DNA of 30,557 nt from NIOZ-UU13 sp048635425 (GTDB taxonomy: Bacteria; Planctomycetota; Phycisphaerae; Sedimentisphaerales; Anaerobacaceae), in contig JAIVYN010000010.1 of NCBI GenBank assembly GCA_048635425.1, positions 1 through 30,557 of the forward strand. Direction: 5' to 3'. Below the pieces are notes generated by a model, which did not search any database, was not told where the DNA came from, and saw only the letters and a program-made list of their open reading frames with translations. Made by a program: the position numbers and the translations under genes. Positions 15,558 to 24,699 of the stretch are shown here, one piece after another. Position 1 is the stretch's first letter. Each line of letters opens with the position of its first letter.

Positions 15558-17936
15558 ATGTCAAAACGATTCTTTTTATTATTTTTATTAGTGTGTAACT
15601 GCAAGCTGGTTAGTGCCAGGGAAAATCTGGCACTACGCAAAAGTTACACACTCTCGCCGAAACCTAATTATCATTTGTGCACTGATAAGTCCGACGTAGT
15701 TCAACTTACCGACGGCAGAACATCCGGCAGTCAATGGACGAAAAAGAGCACCGTGGGCTGGCATAAAGCCGAGCCGGCTGTGGAAATTGTGATAGACCTC
15801 GGGAAGAATTCCGCTATTTATGAAGTCCGTATCCACACCATTGGGGGAGGCTTCGCCGATGTAGAGTTTCCTGAATTTGCCGCTGTGTTGTTGAGTGAAG
15901 ACAATCGAAAGTTTCGATTTGCCGGACTGGTGAGTAGTAAAGATTTGGAAAACGTCCGGGCACGCGGCTACCGCGGAGTCTCCCGCACGATGAGCGTTCG
16001 GGATATAAATGCCCCGGGACGATACGTCAAATTTATAATAAGGCCAAAATGGCGTTATGTATTCCTTGACGAAGTAGAGGTATCCGGCGATTCGCTTTCG
16101 GCTGCCAGAAATATCAAACTTCGGAACGACCTCGAAGTATTCACGAGTTCTGAAGAGCTACTAAAAAGAATTTACGATTACCTGCAGTTGCGTGAAAACG
16201 CTGCCGCGGCACTGGAAAGTACCAAAAAGAATCGGTCGAAGCTATCCGGCCAATTCAGTGAGAAAATGTTTTCTGAACTTGGAAGACAGGCCCAAAAAGC
16301 AGATACACCTACAAAACTGCTTGCCATAAAGGAGGAGGTAGGCAAAACACGGGCCGGAATATACAAGTCGGTGTATGAAAAGCCATTCGTGTGCCTGCCG
16401 GCAAATCCGATGGAGATTGTATTTGAAAAAGAGATGTTCCTTGGCGAAAGTGCCAAGGACATAAGTGTTCAAATGTGGCAGAATGAATACGAGTCGGCTG
16501 CATTTAACATTATAAACTGCTCTGATGAGGAGATTACAATGGCTGTTTCTATCTCGCCATTGCTCAGTTCTATCGGCGAGAAAATCGACAGTAACAAAAC
16601 GTTCACAGTGAGAAGAGCGATATACGTTAAAGGCAGTACGGTCGGCTCGATAGCCGATGCCCTTGTTTTACAGGCGGAGCGTTCATTTATTTTGCAGCCG
16701 GGCGGGCTTACACAAATATGGTTGACGATATTTAATCCGACGTTGACGGCCGGCATCTATAAGGGCCGAGTTGGTGTTTTGGCGATAACCACAAAGGGGG
16801 AAAAACTGCCGATAGAAACCATTCCAGTTATCATAGAGGTCCAAAAGTATAAATTTCCTGAGAACTTTGCCCTTAATACGTGTAACTGGGCGTATTATAA
16901 AGTTGCTTCCGCGGCCGAGATGGCTGAAGACCTTCGTAATCATCATATCAACGTTTATACTGTTCCCCCGCAGGACCTTCCTTTTCTGCGATTTTCATCG
17001 GACCGGCCCAATGTCATCAGAAAACAGAATTTCACAAAGTTAGATAACGCTCTTCGCCATCACAATTACGCTAAGACATATCTGCTTTGCTTAGACTTCA
17101 ATAGCAGTAAGAAAGACCACGGCCGATTCGGGAACGTCAAATGGATGACTCCAGCTTGGAAGGTAGTTTTTTCACAATGGTTGAAAAACCTGATAAAACA
17201 TCTCAAAGATACCGGCTTCAGTTACGATAAGTTTGTACTTTATCCGTTTGATGAGAGCCTGTGTGATGATTTTTATAAACTGGCCAAACTAATCAAAACC
17301 ACAGACCCGAAAGTAAGAATCTACGCCAACTCCTTTGGTAAAGGCCCTAAAGAATTTTCGCGATTTCGAGAACTTGTCGATATATGGTGCCTTCAGGACA
17401 GCCACTGCGAGCGATATCCCCAATGGCTGGAGCAAATAAAGGGCTTTGGAAAGCAAGTATGGACGTACGAGTGTTTAAGGCCAATGAAAGCCAAAGACCC
17501 TTATTCGTATTATCGACTTCTGCCGTGGCGTGCTTTTAAGCGAGGCCAAACCGGGGCCGGCTTCTGGATTTACTACTACGGATTTAATTTTGAGACCGGC
17601 GCCGTTCCGTGGGATGACACTTTAAGGCCTCGTGGCTTCTCCGGCGTCGTTTATGGCAGCCGAGGCAGCTCTGTACCGGGACTTGGCGAGAATATCGTTC
17701 CCTCACGGCGTTGGCAGGCATGGCGAGAGGGAGTCGAGGATTATCAATATCTTTACGAAGTACAAAAAGCCATAGACCTGATTAGTACTGAGAATCCAGA
17801 GATAGCGAAACAAGCGCAAAAATCTCTTAAAGCTACGGTTGATTATGTGTTAAGGAATTCCCGCGATTGTGATGCTGTTTATCATGCCCGGAGAGAGCTT
17901 ACTAAGATTCTGTCGGAAGTTAATAATGCAAAATAA
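15558..17936 (+). CDS. Secreted discoidin-like and DUF4091/GH123-like glycoside hydrolase
   Basis: 792 aa. Signal peptide at residues 1-20. Residues ~22-175 form an F5/8 type C (discoidin)-like sugar-binding domain (ENLALRKSYT, LTDGRTSGSQW, VIDLGKNSAIYEVRI). Residues ~185-265 are helical, and ~280-435 look like a beta-sandwich. Residues ~440-745 carry a TIM-barrel of the DUF4091/GH123 type: the acid pair D565-E566 in VLYPFDES, then IYANSFG, QVWTYECL, GAGFWIYYYGF and WQAWREGVEDYQYLYE. GH123 enzymes are beta-N-acetylgalactosaminidases with an Asp-Glu pair; many DUF4091 proteins are uncharacterised. It sits inside the polysaccharide locus, so it may trim or release the polymer. No strong ribosome site precedes the ATG. 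Confidence 0.82.
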   Translation: MSKRFFLLFLLVCNCKLVSARENLALRKSYTLSPKPNYHLCTDKSDVVQLTDGRTSGSQWTKKSTVGWHKAEPAVEIVIDLGKNSAIYEVRIHTIGGGFADVEFPEFAAVLLSEDNRKFRFAGLVSSKDLENVRARGYRGVSRTMSVRDINAPGRYVKFIIRPKWRYVFLDEVEVSGDSLSAARNIKLRNDLEVFTSSEELLKRIYDYLQLRENAAAALESTKKNRSKLSGQFSEKMFSELGRQAQKADTPTKLLAIKEEVGKTRAGIYKSVYEKPFVCLPANPMEIVFEKEMFLGESAKDISVQMWQNEYESAAFNIINCSDEEITMAVSISPLLSSIGEKIDSNKTFTVRRAIYVKGSTVGSIADALVLQAERSFILQPGGLTQIWLTIFNPTLTAGIYKGRVGVLAITTKGEKLPIETIPVIIEVQKYKFPENFALNTCNWAYYKVASAAEMAEDLRNHHINVYTVPPQDLPFLRFSSDRPNVIRKQNFTKLDNALRHHNYAKTYLLCLDFNSSKKDHGRFGNVKWMTPAWKVVFSQWLKNLIKHLKDTGFSYDKFVLYPFDESLCDDFYKLAKLIKTTDPKVRIYANSFGKGPKEFSRFRELVDIWCLQDSHCERYPQWLEQIKGFGKQVWTYECLRPMKAKDPYSYYRLLPWRAFKRGQTGAGFWIYYYGFNFETGAVPWDDTLRPRGFSGVVYGSRGSSVPGLGENIVPSRRWQAWREGVEDYQYLYEVQKAIDLISTENPEIAKQAQKSLKATVDYVLRNSRDCDAVYHARRELTKILSEVNNAK

Positions 17937-18687
17937 GGCCGCACTGGAAACTTTCATAAAGAGTAGTAGTTATACGAGTCCGCAATATATTAAGAGACTA
18001 AAATTTATATTTTCCGCAATATGTAAGTATGCCCAGTCCAAAAACAAGTCTATTGAAGAGCTTGAAATTTTAGAGTTCGGATGCGGTACAGGAGGGATCA
18101 CATTTCCATTGGCTTCTCTGGGCTCTCACGTAACGGCATTCGATATTGACCCGTCGGTGGTGTCCGGCATCTCAGAGCGTATTCAGAAAGAGAAGCTCAA
18201 CAATGTTACTGTTACGCAAGCGGATGGCCATAGCTTTGATGACAGCAAGAGTTATGATTTGGTTATTGCCAGCGAGGTTCTTGAACATGCTGTCAATCCC
18301 CGGGAGTTTGTACGAAGAATCAGGGCCCGGGTTAATAAGGGCTCCTGGTTAATTGTAACTATTCCCAACGGGTATGGACCATGGCAAATCAAAAGAAGGT
18401 TATCGATAATTAATCATCTGCGGAGAAATAATTACCTGCGTAGTATGTTCGGGAAGAAACCTTACATGACAGGGCAAGACCATTGCCAATTTTACACAAA
18501 AAAAAGATTTCTTGAGATGCTTTCCGCATTTTCCTTCAGCCTTAAAGATTTCGGCAAATCGGACTCCATATTAGCCATTTTTGAAACGAGGCGGGGTCCT
18601 CTCTTTGGCAAAGCAGATATATGGCTTGCAGATCTTTTACCATGGTGGCTGGCAAGCGGCTGGTATTTTGTGTTTGAAGCGGAATAA
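17926..18687 (+). CDS. Class I SAM-dependent methyltransferase
   Basis: 253 aa from ATG 17926, chosen because GGAAG lies six bases upstream; the frame is open further upstream but would overlap the glycosidase gene by 68 bases instead of 11. SAM-binding motif I, EFGCGTGG, is at residues 50-57, followed by the acidic AFDID and, further on, YDLVIASEVLEHAVNPREF, as in UbiG/methyltransferase type 11 proteins. The C-terminal half has basic and hydrophobic stretches. Within this locus it may O-methylate a sugar of the repeat unit or cap a chain; the substrate is not predictable. It is 5 bp from the flippase gene. Confidence 0.82.
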   Translation: MQNKAALETFIKSSSYTSPQYIKRLKFIFSAICKYAQSKNKSIEELEILEFGCGTGGITFPLASLGSHVTAFDIDPSVVSGISERIQKEKLNNVTVTQADGHSFDDSKSYDLVIASEVLEHAVNPREFVRRIRARVNKGSWLIVTIPNGYGPWQIKRRLSIINHLRRNNYLRSMFGKKPYMTGQDHCQFYTKKRFLEMLSAFSFSLKDFGKSDSILAIFETRRGPLFGKADIWLADLLPWWLASGWYFVFEAE

Positions 18688-18692
18688 ATTAG

Positions 18693-20228
18693 ATGTCGTT
18701 ACGAAAACGGATAATAATTAATGCGGGGTCGAACTGGGCCAGCATGTTGGTGGCCGCGGTAGTTGGACTGGTGCTGATTCGAATTATATTGCGTGACCTT
18801 GATGCAGCCGGCTATGGCGTCTGGGCCCTGCTGGCTACGGGACTGCGCTATCCTATAATTCTTGAGAGGGCATTTGTATTAGCTATAAATCGTTTTGTGG
18901 CTTTTTACCGCAGCGACACAAAAGAGCTGAACCGGTTTGTATCGGCATCATTTATAATACTGACGGCGCTGGCGGTTTTGACTGTCGTAGCTGCGATACT
19001 GCTGTCCTTTGTAATTTCAGATATATTCTCGGCAATCACCGCTGAATTTGCACGCGATGCCAGGATTGCATGCATACTCGTTGGTATTACGTTGGCCTTT
19101 AAGATGCTGGAGGCGAGTTTTAGCGGGACATTACAGGGCTGTCAGTACTACACCAGTTATAATGCTGTTGTAATTACAGCTAATCTGCTCCGGGCAGTTC
19201 TTACAATAGGGCTGCTTGTGGTTTGGAAGAGTATAATCGCCGTCCAGTTAGCGTTCGGGATTACGGCGGCAATGTCTGCACTGTCGATGTTTTTTGTTGC
19301 ACGAAGGTCGGTTGCCGGCTTGAGCATTGATGTAAGGCTTATTAACAGAAAAACGCTGCAAGAGCTGTGGCGATATACATCCCACTCGATGGGACGCTCA
19401 GGCAGCTCAATTTTTATGTATAGCACCCTGGCGCTATTGGTCGGGCGCGTTGGTACCGCGGCGAACGTTACAGCGTACGATATCGCCTCCAGGATTCCTG
19501 GGTTTGTCCGTGGATTTCTGGCGGCGACGCAGGTCGTTTTCCTGCCGGCGGTCTCCGATCTTTGGGCAAAAGGCCGAGTCGAGGCAATAAAAGCGGTAGT
19601 CAAAAAGGGTACTCGTATAAGCTCTGTTCTGTCCTGTGCCCTGCTGCTTTTGCTGTTTGTCTTCACGGAAAAATTTCTGGCTCTCTGGCTAAAAGGTGCC
19701 GTCCCGGAAGGAACAGTTTGGGTGATGAGAGTGTTAATCATATCGGTTCTTCCAGGCGGGCTTTATGAAATATGGCTGCCGGCATTGGTCGGAATTGGAC
19801 ATCTGCGAGGGCTGACCATTGCGTCAATTGCGGCTGCATTAATCGCTGTTTTACTGGAACTGGTACTTTTACGAGGTTTCGTTGCCGTCCCGATGGCACC
19901 GGCGATAGCGCTGGTGGTCGTAGTGTGGGTCAAAACGGGACTCTGGCTGCCCTTTTACGGTCTGCAAAAATTAGGGATACGTCCCTACGAGTATTTGAAA
20001 GACAGCTTGTACCAGCCATTAGCGGCAAGTCTCGTTTCGATCATAGCACTGTGGGTGCTGAACAGCGTTCTTTTGAGAGGGAACGTTCATTGGATGGTGA
20101 CACTTACATTGTCCACCGTTGTTGTAATGGCAAGTTTCACAGTTATTTCATTGCAGAAAGAGACGGCTGATTTAATCCTCGCAGTGAGAAAAAATTTCGA
20201 TGGCAAAAAGGAATATCGAAGACGATGA
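18693..20228 (+). CDS. Polysaccharide repeat-unit flippase (Wzx-like, MOP superfamily)
   Basis: 511 aa, almost entirely hydrophobic segments; about 12-14 membrane helices are expected. It begins with a short basic stretch and the typical NAGSNWASMLVAAVVGLVLI, then AAGYGVWALLATGLRY, as in polysaccharide biosynthesis/oligosaccharide flippase proteins. It would move the undecaprenyl-linked repeat unit across the inner membrane. Its stop overlaps the ATG of the pyruvyl transferase gene (ATGA), so the two are coupled. Lipid II-type or other MOP exporters are alternatives, but the surrounding glycosyltransferases favour Wzx. Confidence 0.86.
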   Translation: MSLRKRIIINAGSNWASMLVAAVVGLVLIRIILRDLDAAGYGVWALLATGLRYPIILERAFVLAINRFVAFYRSDTKELNRFVSASFIILTALAVLTVVAAILLSFVISDIFSAITAEFARDARIACILVGITLAFKMLEASFSGTLQGCQYYTSYNAVVITANLLRAVLTIGLLVVWKSIIAVQLAFGITAAMSALSMFFVARRSVAGLSIDVRLINRKTLQELWRYTSHSMGRSGSSIFMYSTLALLVGRVGTAANVTAYDIASRIPGFVRGFLAATQVVFLPAVSDLWAKGRVEAIKAVVKKGTRISSVLSCALLLLLFVFTEKFLALWLKGAVPEGTVWVMRVLIISVLPGGLYEIWLPALVGIGHLRGLTIASIAAALIAVLLELVLLRGFVAVPMAPAIALVVVVWVKTGLWLPFYGLQKLGIRPYEYLKDSLYQPLAASLVSIIALWVLNSVLLRGNVHWMVTLTLSTVVVMASFTVISLQKETADLILAVRKNFDGKKEYRRR

Positions 20229-21499
20229 AAGTCCTTGTCATTAATCAATGCTCTACCAACAAGGGGGACAGGGCCGTCCTGTTTTTCGTGCTCAGAGAGC
20301 TGGCCCGCAATGGTGTTGACCAAGTTACGGTATCCGCAAGTAATCCGGAATACTGGGAAGACAAACCGGACTTTCCTGAGAGGGCTGTGCGAGTTATCCC
20401 GTGGGGATGGGACACTTCCCGCAAAAAAGGTGCAGGCTTTTGGGGCAAAGTAATTCACCGAATACAAAAGGTGATACTTAAGCGACGAATTCACTTCCCC
20501 TTGGTACGTAACGCCTTGATTGCAGGCAAACGTCCGTGGTATCTTCGGTTTCTTGTCAATAAGCAATTCGCCGAAGCTGTTAAGGACGCTGATATGGTCC
20601 TCAGTACCGGAGGCCATCACGTAACGACTATGTTCGTGCCCGATGCGGTTAAACCGCAAATATTCGATATGGCGGCAGCTTTGCTTTACGACAAGCCGTT
20701 GGTACTCTGGTCGCAATCTATCGGGCCATTCAGCTTTCAATCACCAAAGAGCAGATTGATGGTGCAAAAAATACTTTCCGGTGCCTGCCGAATATTTATT
20801 CGCGACGAGGCCTCGGCAGAGCAAATAAAAAATTTGGGGATTTCCCTGGAGCACGTATCGAAGACACGCGAGTCTGTATTCGGCCTGTGCGACATTGTGA
20901 AATCACGAACCAGGCCCAGTGACCGCCCAGAAGTAATGGGAGTTGCTGTTTACGTACACACACGTGCTAACCAGCTCAAAGAACACGAAAATCACGCACG
21001 CTATTTTGCATCGTTGATTGACCATGCTATAGAGGCCGGATATAAGGTGCGTTTTTTCCCGATGGAGCTGCAAGGCACAGACCGCCCCTGCATTGAGGCT
21101 GTGATAAACAATGTTGTTCAAAAAGAAAATTGCGAAATTGTAGAGGGCTTTCCCGGAACCTCGGACCATATCAACGCCGTCGCACAGTGCAAAATGTTTG
21201 TTGGGCACAAGACCCACTCACAAATCTTTTCGTTAATGGCTTCAACACCGCTGCTCGCCATTGCATATCACAAAAAAACCGAAGACTTTATGGCTCAGTT
21301 CGGACTCGAAAAATATTGCATTACCGATCCGCAGCTCAGCACAGAGAAATTGATAAAACTCTTCGACGAAATCAATAATAATCTGGACTCCATCAATCAA
21401 AAGGAACAAGAGATAGGCTCTAAAACTTGCATGCAGGTCAAGGAAGATTTTGCAAGGATGATTGAGCAGGTCCGAGTGGAAAAAAAAGAATGGTGTTAA
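20225..21499 (+). CDS. Polysaccharide pyruvyl transferase family protein
   Basis: 424 aa. Family members (CsaB, WcaK) transfer pyruvate from phosphoenolpyruvate to a sugar, forming a ketal that makes the polymer acidic. Typical features are an N-terminal NQCSTNKGDRAVL, a central STGGHHV and LWSQSIGPF, a conserved RDEAS, and a C-terminal GHKTHSQIFSL (residues 327-337) followed by PLLAIAYHKKTEDF. The family's usual G-x-R-x-H appears here as G-H-K-T-H. There are no membrane segments. It is coupled to the flippase by a four-base overlap; the next 495 bp hold repeats rather than genes. Confidence 0.87.
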   Translation: MKVLVINQCSTNKGDRAVLFFVLRELARNGVDQVTVSASNPEYWEDKPDFPERAVRVIPWGWDTSRKKGAGFWGKVIHRIQKVILKRRIHFPLVRNALIAGKRPWYLRFLVNKQFAEAVKDADMVLSTGGHHVTTMFVPDAVKPQIFDMAAALLYDKPLVLWSQSIGPFSFQSPKSRLMVQKILSGACRIFIRDEASAEQIKNLGISLEHVSKTRESVFGLCDIVKSRTRPSDRPEVMGVAVYVHTRANQLKEHENHARYFASLIDHAIEAGYKVRFFPMELQGTDRPCIEAVINNVVQKENCEIVEGFPGTSDHINAVAQCKMFVGHKTHSQIFSLMASTPLLAIAYHKKTEDFMAQFGLEKYCITDPQLSTEKLIKLFDEINNNLDSINQKEQEIGSKTCMQVKEDFARMIEQVRVEKKEWC

Positions 21500-21994
21500 A
21501 AGTGTTGAACTTAGAACAAAAAAATCAAAAATCTAATGAAAATACTTAATTTTCCTGATTTTTGCACTGTAATCCCATCCTTTGATTTCCGATATTTAGC
21601 TTTAGATTATTGCTTTGTATAAAACCCTTGCGAAATGTCATTGCGAGCACCTGACCTGATTCTCAGGAAGTATGCAGAAGAAAATGGACCAACAATGTCA
21701 TTGCGAAGGAGCCGCAGGCGACTGTGGCAATCTCAAACCTCGCAATACGAAAACCGTTTATTTTCTTAGGAGGCCCGAAGGGCCGTGGCAATCTCTTGCG
21801 TGACGGGCAGACTTCGGCGAGCTCTCGTCGGGGCGAAGCCCGCCGCAGCCCGGCAGTCGAGCCGAAAAAGCCATCGTTGTCTTTGAGATTGCTTCGCTTC
21901 GCTCGCAATGACACCCATCAATGAAGCTGTTACAAAGTATTAGTAAGCAATCGCATAAGTTTATTTTGAGAAGCCTTATTTTTAGAGGAACCTG
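21500..21994. other. Repeat-filled intergenic region before the polymerase gene
   Basis: No gene is supported. The first ~130 bp are AT-rich without a clear signal. From 21636 onward the sequence consists of TGTCATTGCGA-type repeat units, and a GAGGAA ribosome site precedes the ATG at 21995. Confidence 0.6.
21636..21913. repeat. TGTCATTGCGAG palindromic repeat, copy 1 with an extra head
   Basis: TGTCATTGCGA begins at 21636 and again at 21696. The larger unit ends at 21913 with GCTTCGCTCGCAATGACA, the reverse complement of the head. Inside are GTGGCAATCTC (twice) and its complement GAGATTGC, and a GGCCC-GAA-GGGCC hairpin. A shorter copy with the same ends lies at 23375-23458. Repeats with these words occur widely in bacterial genomes. 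Confidence 0.85.
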
Positions 21995-23347
21995 ATGGCA
22001 ACGTTTATTGCAGTATTATGTCTGATTGCAATAGTAATATGTCTGCCGCTGGTGGTCTTGAAGCCGAAGTGGGTGTTTTACATATTCCTGATATCCGTTA
22101 CGTTCCACAGCATACTTGCCGGCTTCATATATAGTGCGGGTAACCTTGGTATGCCCCGCACCTGGTCACCGGCGGATGTCCTGGCGTGGTTGACATTAGC
22201 GGCGGCGCTTTTCGTGCCGCGGGAGCGGCAATATCCTGCCGGCGTTATTGGAAAATGCTTCATTGTCCTAACATTAGTAACCGCACTTGCGTTGATACAA
22301 GGCCTGCTGATGTATACTCAAACCGCCTTTACATATTCGAGGGTGGCGCACTTTGTAGCAGCTATGATATTTGGGCTTAGGTACTTCACAAACTATTCTC
22401 GCGTGAATGGATTTTTGAAATTCTCGGTCGTTTTGCTCCTGGCGATGTTTGCCGTACATATTTTAATCAGATTCGGCGCATTCACACCGCGGGCCGCCGA
22501 AATTGATACTGCTACACAATTAGGAGGTGAGAGAGGTACTTATACTCTTGTTCCTTTGCTCTATCTTTCGCTGGTAAGTATTGCCATAGGCAGATTAGTA
22601 AGCAAAGTCGGCTTCCTCCCCGTATCTGTGTTTGTGCTGCTGGTCGGTATAGGCGGCATAGTGCTCAGCGAAACAAGGTCTATGTATGGGGCAATGGGTG
22701 TGCTCGCAATAGCTTCTCTTTTGTTCGTCAAGGGCAGGGCCAGAACTTTGCTTGCATACGGGATTGTCGGCCTGCTCGTGGTGGGGGCCGCCTCTGTAAT
22801 AGGTTTCGATTTCCTGGAAAGATTTCGAGCCGGCACGACAAGAACAGGCCAGGTCGAAATACCGAGTCCCTTTCAGAAAGGCACCTGGAGGGCTTTGGAA
22901 CATGAAATAATCCTTTCAAGCTACAAGCAGGAACCTTATTTTATATTGACCGGCAGGGGTATCGGAGCGCTGCATCCGGCACCAGCAGGGAAAGACCCTC
23001 TGGTAGGTTTCTACCACTCAGAGTATTTAGGATGGCTAGATAGATGTGGTTTGCTCGGATTGGTAACGGTGCTCATCTTGATATTTGCTATTCTTGTGCG
23101 GAGTTTCGCTTTATCCAGAAGCGATGTCCCATATATGCGATATTACGGAGCAACGAGCTTCTTATTGATGATAGCATTGGCGGCGGATGGATTCTTCCAT
23201 CCTATATTTTCAAATCCCCGTGCCGCACCGCTGTTGATATGCTTCGCAGCTATAATGGCCAACTGGCAGGATATCTATCTAAGCTTCTATCAGGAACAAG
23301 AGGTTCCTGAGGAAAGCGAAGCGTATCCTGAGCTCACTTATGCGTAG
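21995..23347 (+). CDS. O-antigen ligase / polymerase family membrane protein (WaaL/Wzy-like)
   Basis: 450 aa with about 11-12 hydrophobic segments. A large extracytoplasmic loop (residues ~272-345) carries the family pattern: SETRSMYG (225-231) at the end of a preceding helix and FYHSEYLGWLDRCG with H341, matching the arginine and histidine motifs of O-antigen ligases. Such proteins polymerise lipid-linked repeat units or join the finished chain to its acceptor. With a Wzx-like flippase upstream a Wzy role is likely, but ligase and polymerase cannot be separated by sequence. ATG has GAGGAA upstream. The gene is flanked on both sides by copies of the same TGTCATTGCGAG repeat. Confidence 0.83.
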   Translation: MATFIAVLCLIAIVICLPLVVLKPKWVFYIFLISVTFHSILAGFIYSAGNLGMPRTWSPADVLAWLTLAAALFVPRERQYPAGVIGKCFIVLTLVTALALIQGLLMYTQTAFTYSRVAHFVAAMIFGLRYFTNYSRVNGFLKFSVVLLLAMFAVHILIRFGAFTPRAAEIDTATQLGGERGTYTLVPLLYLSLVSIAIGRLVSKVGFLPVSVFVLLVGIGGIVLSETRSMYGAMGVLAIASLLFVKGRARTLLAYGIVGLLVVGAASVIGFDFLERFRAGTTRTGQVEIPSPFQKGTWRALEHEIILSSYKQEPYFILTGRGIGALHPAPAGKDPLVGFYHSEYLGWLDRCGLLGLVTVLILIFAILVRSFALSRSDVPYMRYYGATSFLLMIALAADGFFHPIFSNPRAAPLLICFAAIMANWQDIYLSFYQEQEVPEESEAYPELTYA

Positions 23348-23374
23348 TGCTCTGTGACACATAATCTGCGTAGT

Positions 23375-23458
23375 TGTCATTGCGAGGCCTTTGAAAAAGG
23401 CCGTGGCAATCTCATGGCATCACACAATAGAGATTGCTTCGCTTCGCTCGCAATGACA
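23375..23458. repeat. TGTCATTGCGAG palindromic repeat, copy 2
   Basis: An 84-bp unit with perfect 12-bp terminal inverted repeats, TGTCATTGCGAG and CTCGCAATGACA. Inside are GTGGCAATCTC and AGAGATTGC, and a small GGCCTTTGAAAAAGGCC hairpin. It begins 28 bp after the polymerase stop codon. Confidence 0.88.
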
Positions 23459-23518
23459 CTCATCATTTGAGTTGCCACAAAACAATAGCTAATTGCAGCA
23501 GGAAAGGAAATATCAAAA

Positions 23519-24697
23519 ATGCGCGTATTAATGGTAGCTGGTGCAAGCACAGGCGGCTTATACGCGTACACCGACGCCTTATGTAGTGGTTTGTGCGGGG
23601 CCGGTGCGGAAGTAACCGTACTAACCAACTCATTATGGGCGAATCTGCCAAGGCCGTTCAGAGTCGAAAGGCGTCTATTTGAGTTTACGGATAAAAAAAA
23701 ACAGTGGTCACAATTGCATTGGGCCGCGGACCGATTTTACCGAAGCCTGATTAACAGCTTGCGGCGGAACCGATTCGCTGTTCGCGAGCATTTCGATGTA
23801 GTTCATTTTCAGGACGTTGGCACTCCGCTGCTGGACCAGTTTTTTCTAAAGCCCCTAAGACGGCATCTGCCTGTAGTGCTTACCATCCACGATGTTAAGC
23901 CCCATTATGATCGTTTTGTCAGCAGGGCTTCTTTTATAAAACGGAGCCTTCAAATCCCTCAACGTTTGATAGTTCACTATGAGGATGGCAAAAGACAAAT
24001 GGCTGACCACTGGGGCATTTGCACCGACCATATAGATGTAATCCCCCATGGAATTATACCCCTGCAAAATCCACCGGACCTGATTGCAGCACGGAAAAAA
24101 TTGAACCTGCCGTCGAACTGTCAGATAATACTTTTCTTCGGGGCGATTCGTCCAAACAAAGGTCTGGATATTCTTCTTAAAGCATTGGAAATTATCAAAT
24201 CGCGTAATCGCCGGGTACTGCTGGTTATTGCCGGCGGTCTTCTCGGCAGATTTAATTTCGAGTCATACTCCGATATGATTAGAAAATACGATTTATCAGA
24301 ATATGTGCAAACCTTTATCCATTTTATTCCTGAGGAAGAGGTGGATTATTTCTTTGCGGCGTCTGACCTTGTTGTATTACCCTATTTGAAATTTGAAGCA
24401 CAGAGCGGAGTATTACTTCGTGCCTATGCTCATAAAAAACCTGTCGTCGTCAGCGATATCGGGGCAATGGGAGAGCTTGTCTCCTCAGATAAGGTTGGAT
24501 TGGTTGTCGAATCCGGTGCCGTAGAACCATTGGCCCAAGCTGTTATAAACGCGCTGGATAGTCTCGATAAGTTTCAGTCCTGCTATGGCCCTGAACTCGA
24601 AAACAAGTATAGCTGGGAGCACATCGCCGAATTGACTATGCTCAGCTATGAAGTAGCTATCAGCAGCAAACAAATTAGAAAAACAAAGATAAATTAA
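23519..24697 (+). CDS. Glycosyltransferase family 4 protein (first of three)
   Basis: 392 aa with two Rossmann-like (GT-B) halves. The N-terminal half has the acceptor-side glycine loop (GASTGGLYAYTDAL) and VVHFQDVGTPLLDQF. The C-terminal half has LFFGAIRPNKGLDILLKAL and then DLVVLPYLKFEAQSGVLL, the nucleotide-sugar binding region of GT4. In the QSGVLLRAYA block an arginine stands where the second glutamate of E-x7-E is usual, a variation seen in several GT4 subgroups. It is probably a cytoplasmic retaining transferase that adds one sugar of the repeat unit. ATG has AGGAAAGGA upstream. It is followed two bases later by the next GT4 gene. Confidence 0.87.
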   Translation: MRVLMVAGASTGGLYAYTDALCSGLCGAGAEVTVLTNSLWANLPRPFRVERRLFEFTDKKKQWSQLHWAADRFYRSLINSLRRNRFAVREHFDVVHFQDVGTPLLDQFFLKPLRRHLPVVLTIHDVKPHYDRFVSRASFIKRSLQIPQRLIVHYEDGKRQMADHWGICTDHIDVIPHGIIPLQNPPDLIAARKKLNLPSNCQIILFFGAIRPNKGLDILLKALEIIKSRNRRVLLVIAGGLLGRFNFESYSDMIRKYDLSEYVQTFIHFIPEEEVDYFFAASDLVVLPYLKFEAQSGVLLRAYAHKKPVVVSDIGAMGELVSSDKVGLVVESGAVEPLAQAVINALDSLDKFQSCYGPELENKYSWEHIAELTMLSYEVAISSKQIRKTKIN

Positions 24698-24699
24698 GA

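Noticed and set aside
20087..20740. 217-codon minus-strand open frame
   Set aside because: Antisense to the flippase and pyruvyl transferase genes, both of which are convincing.
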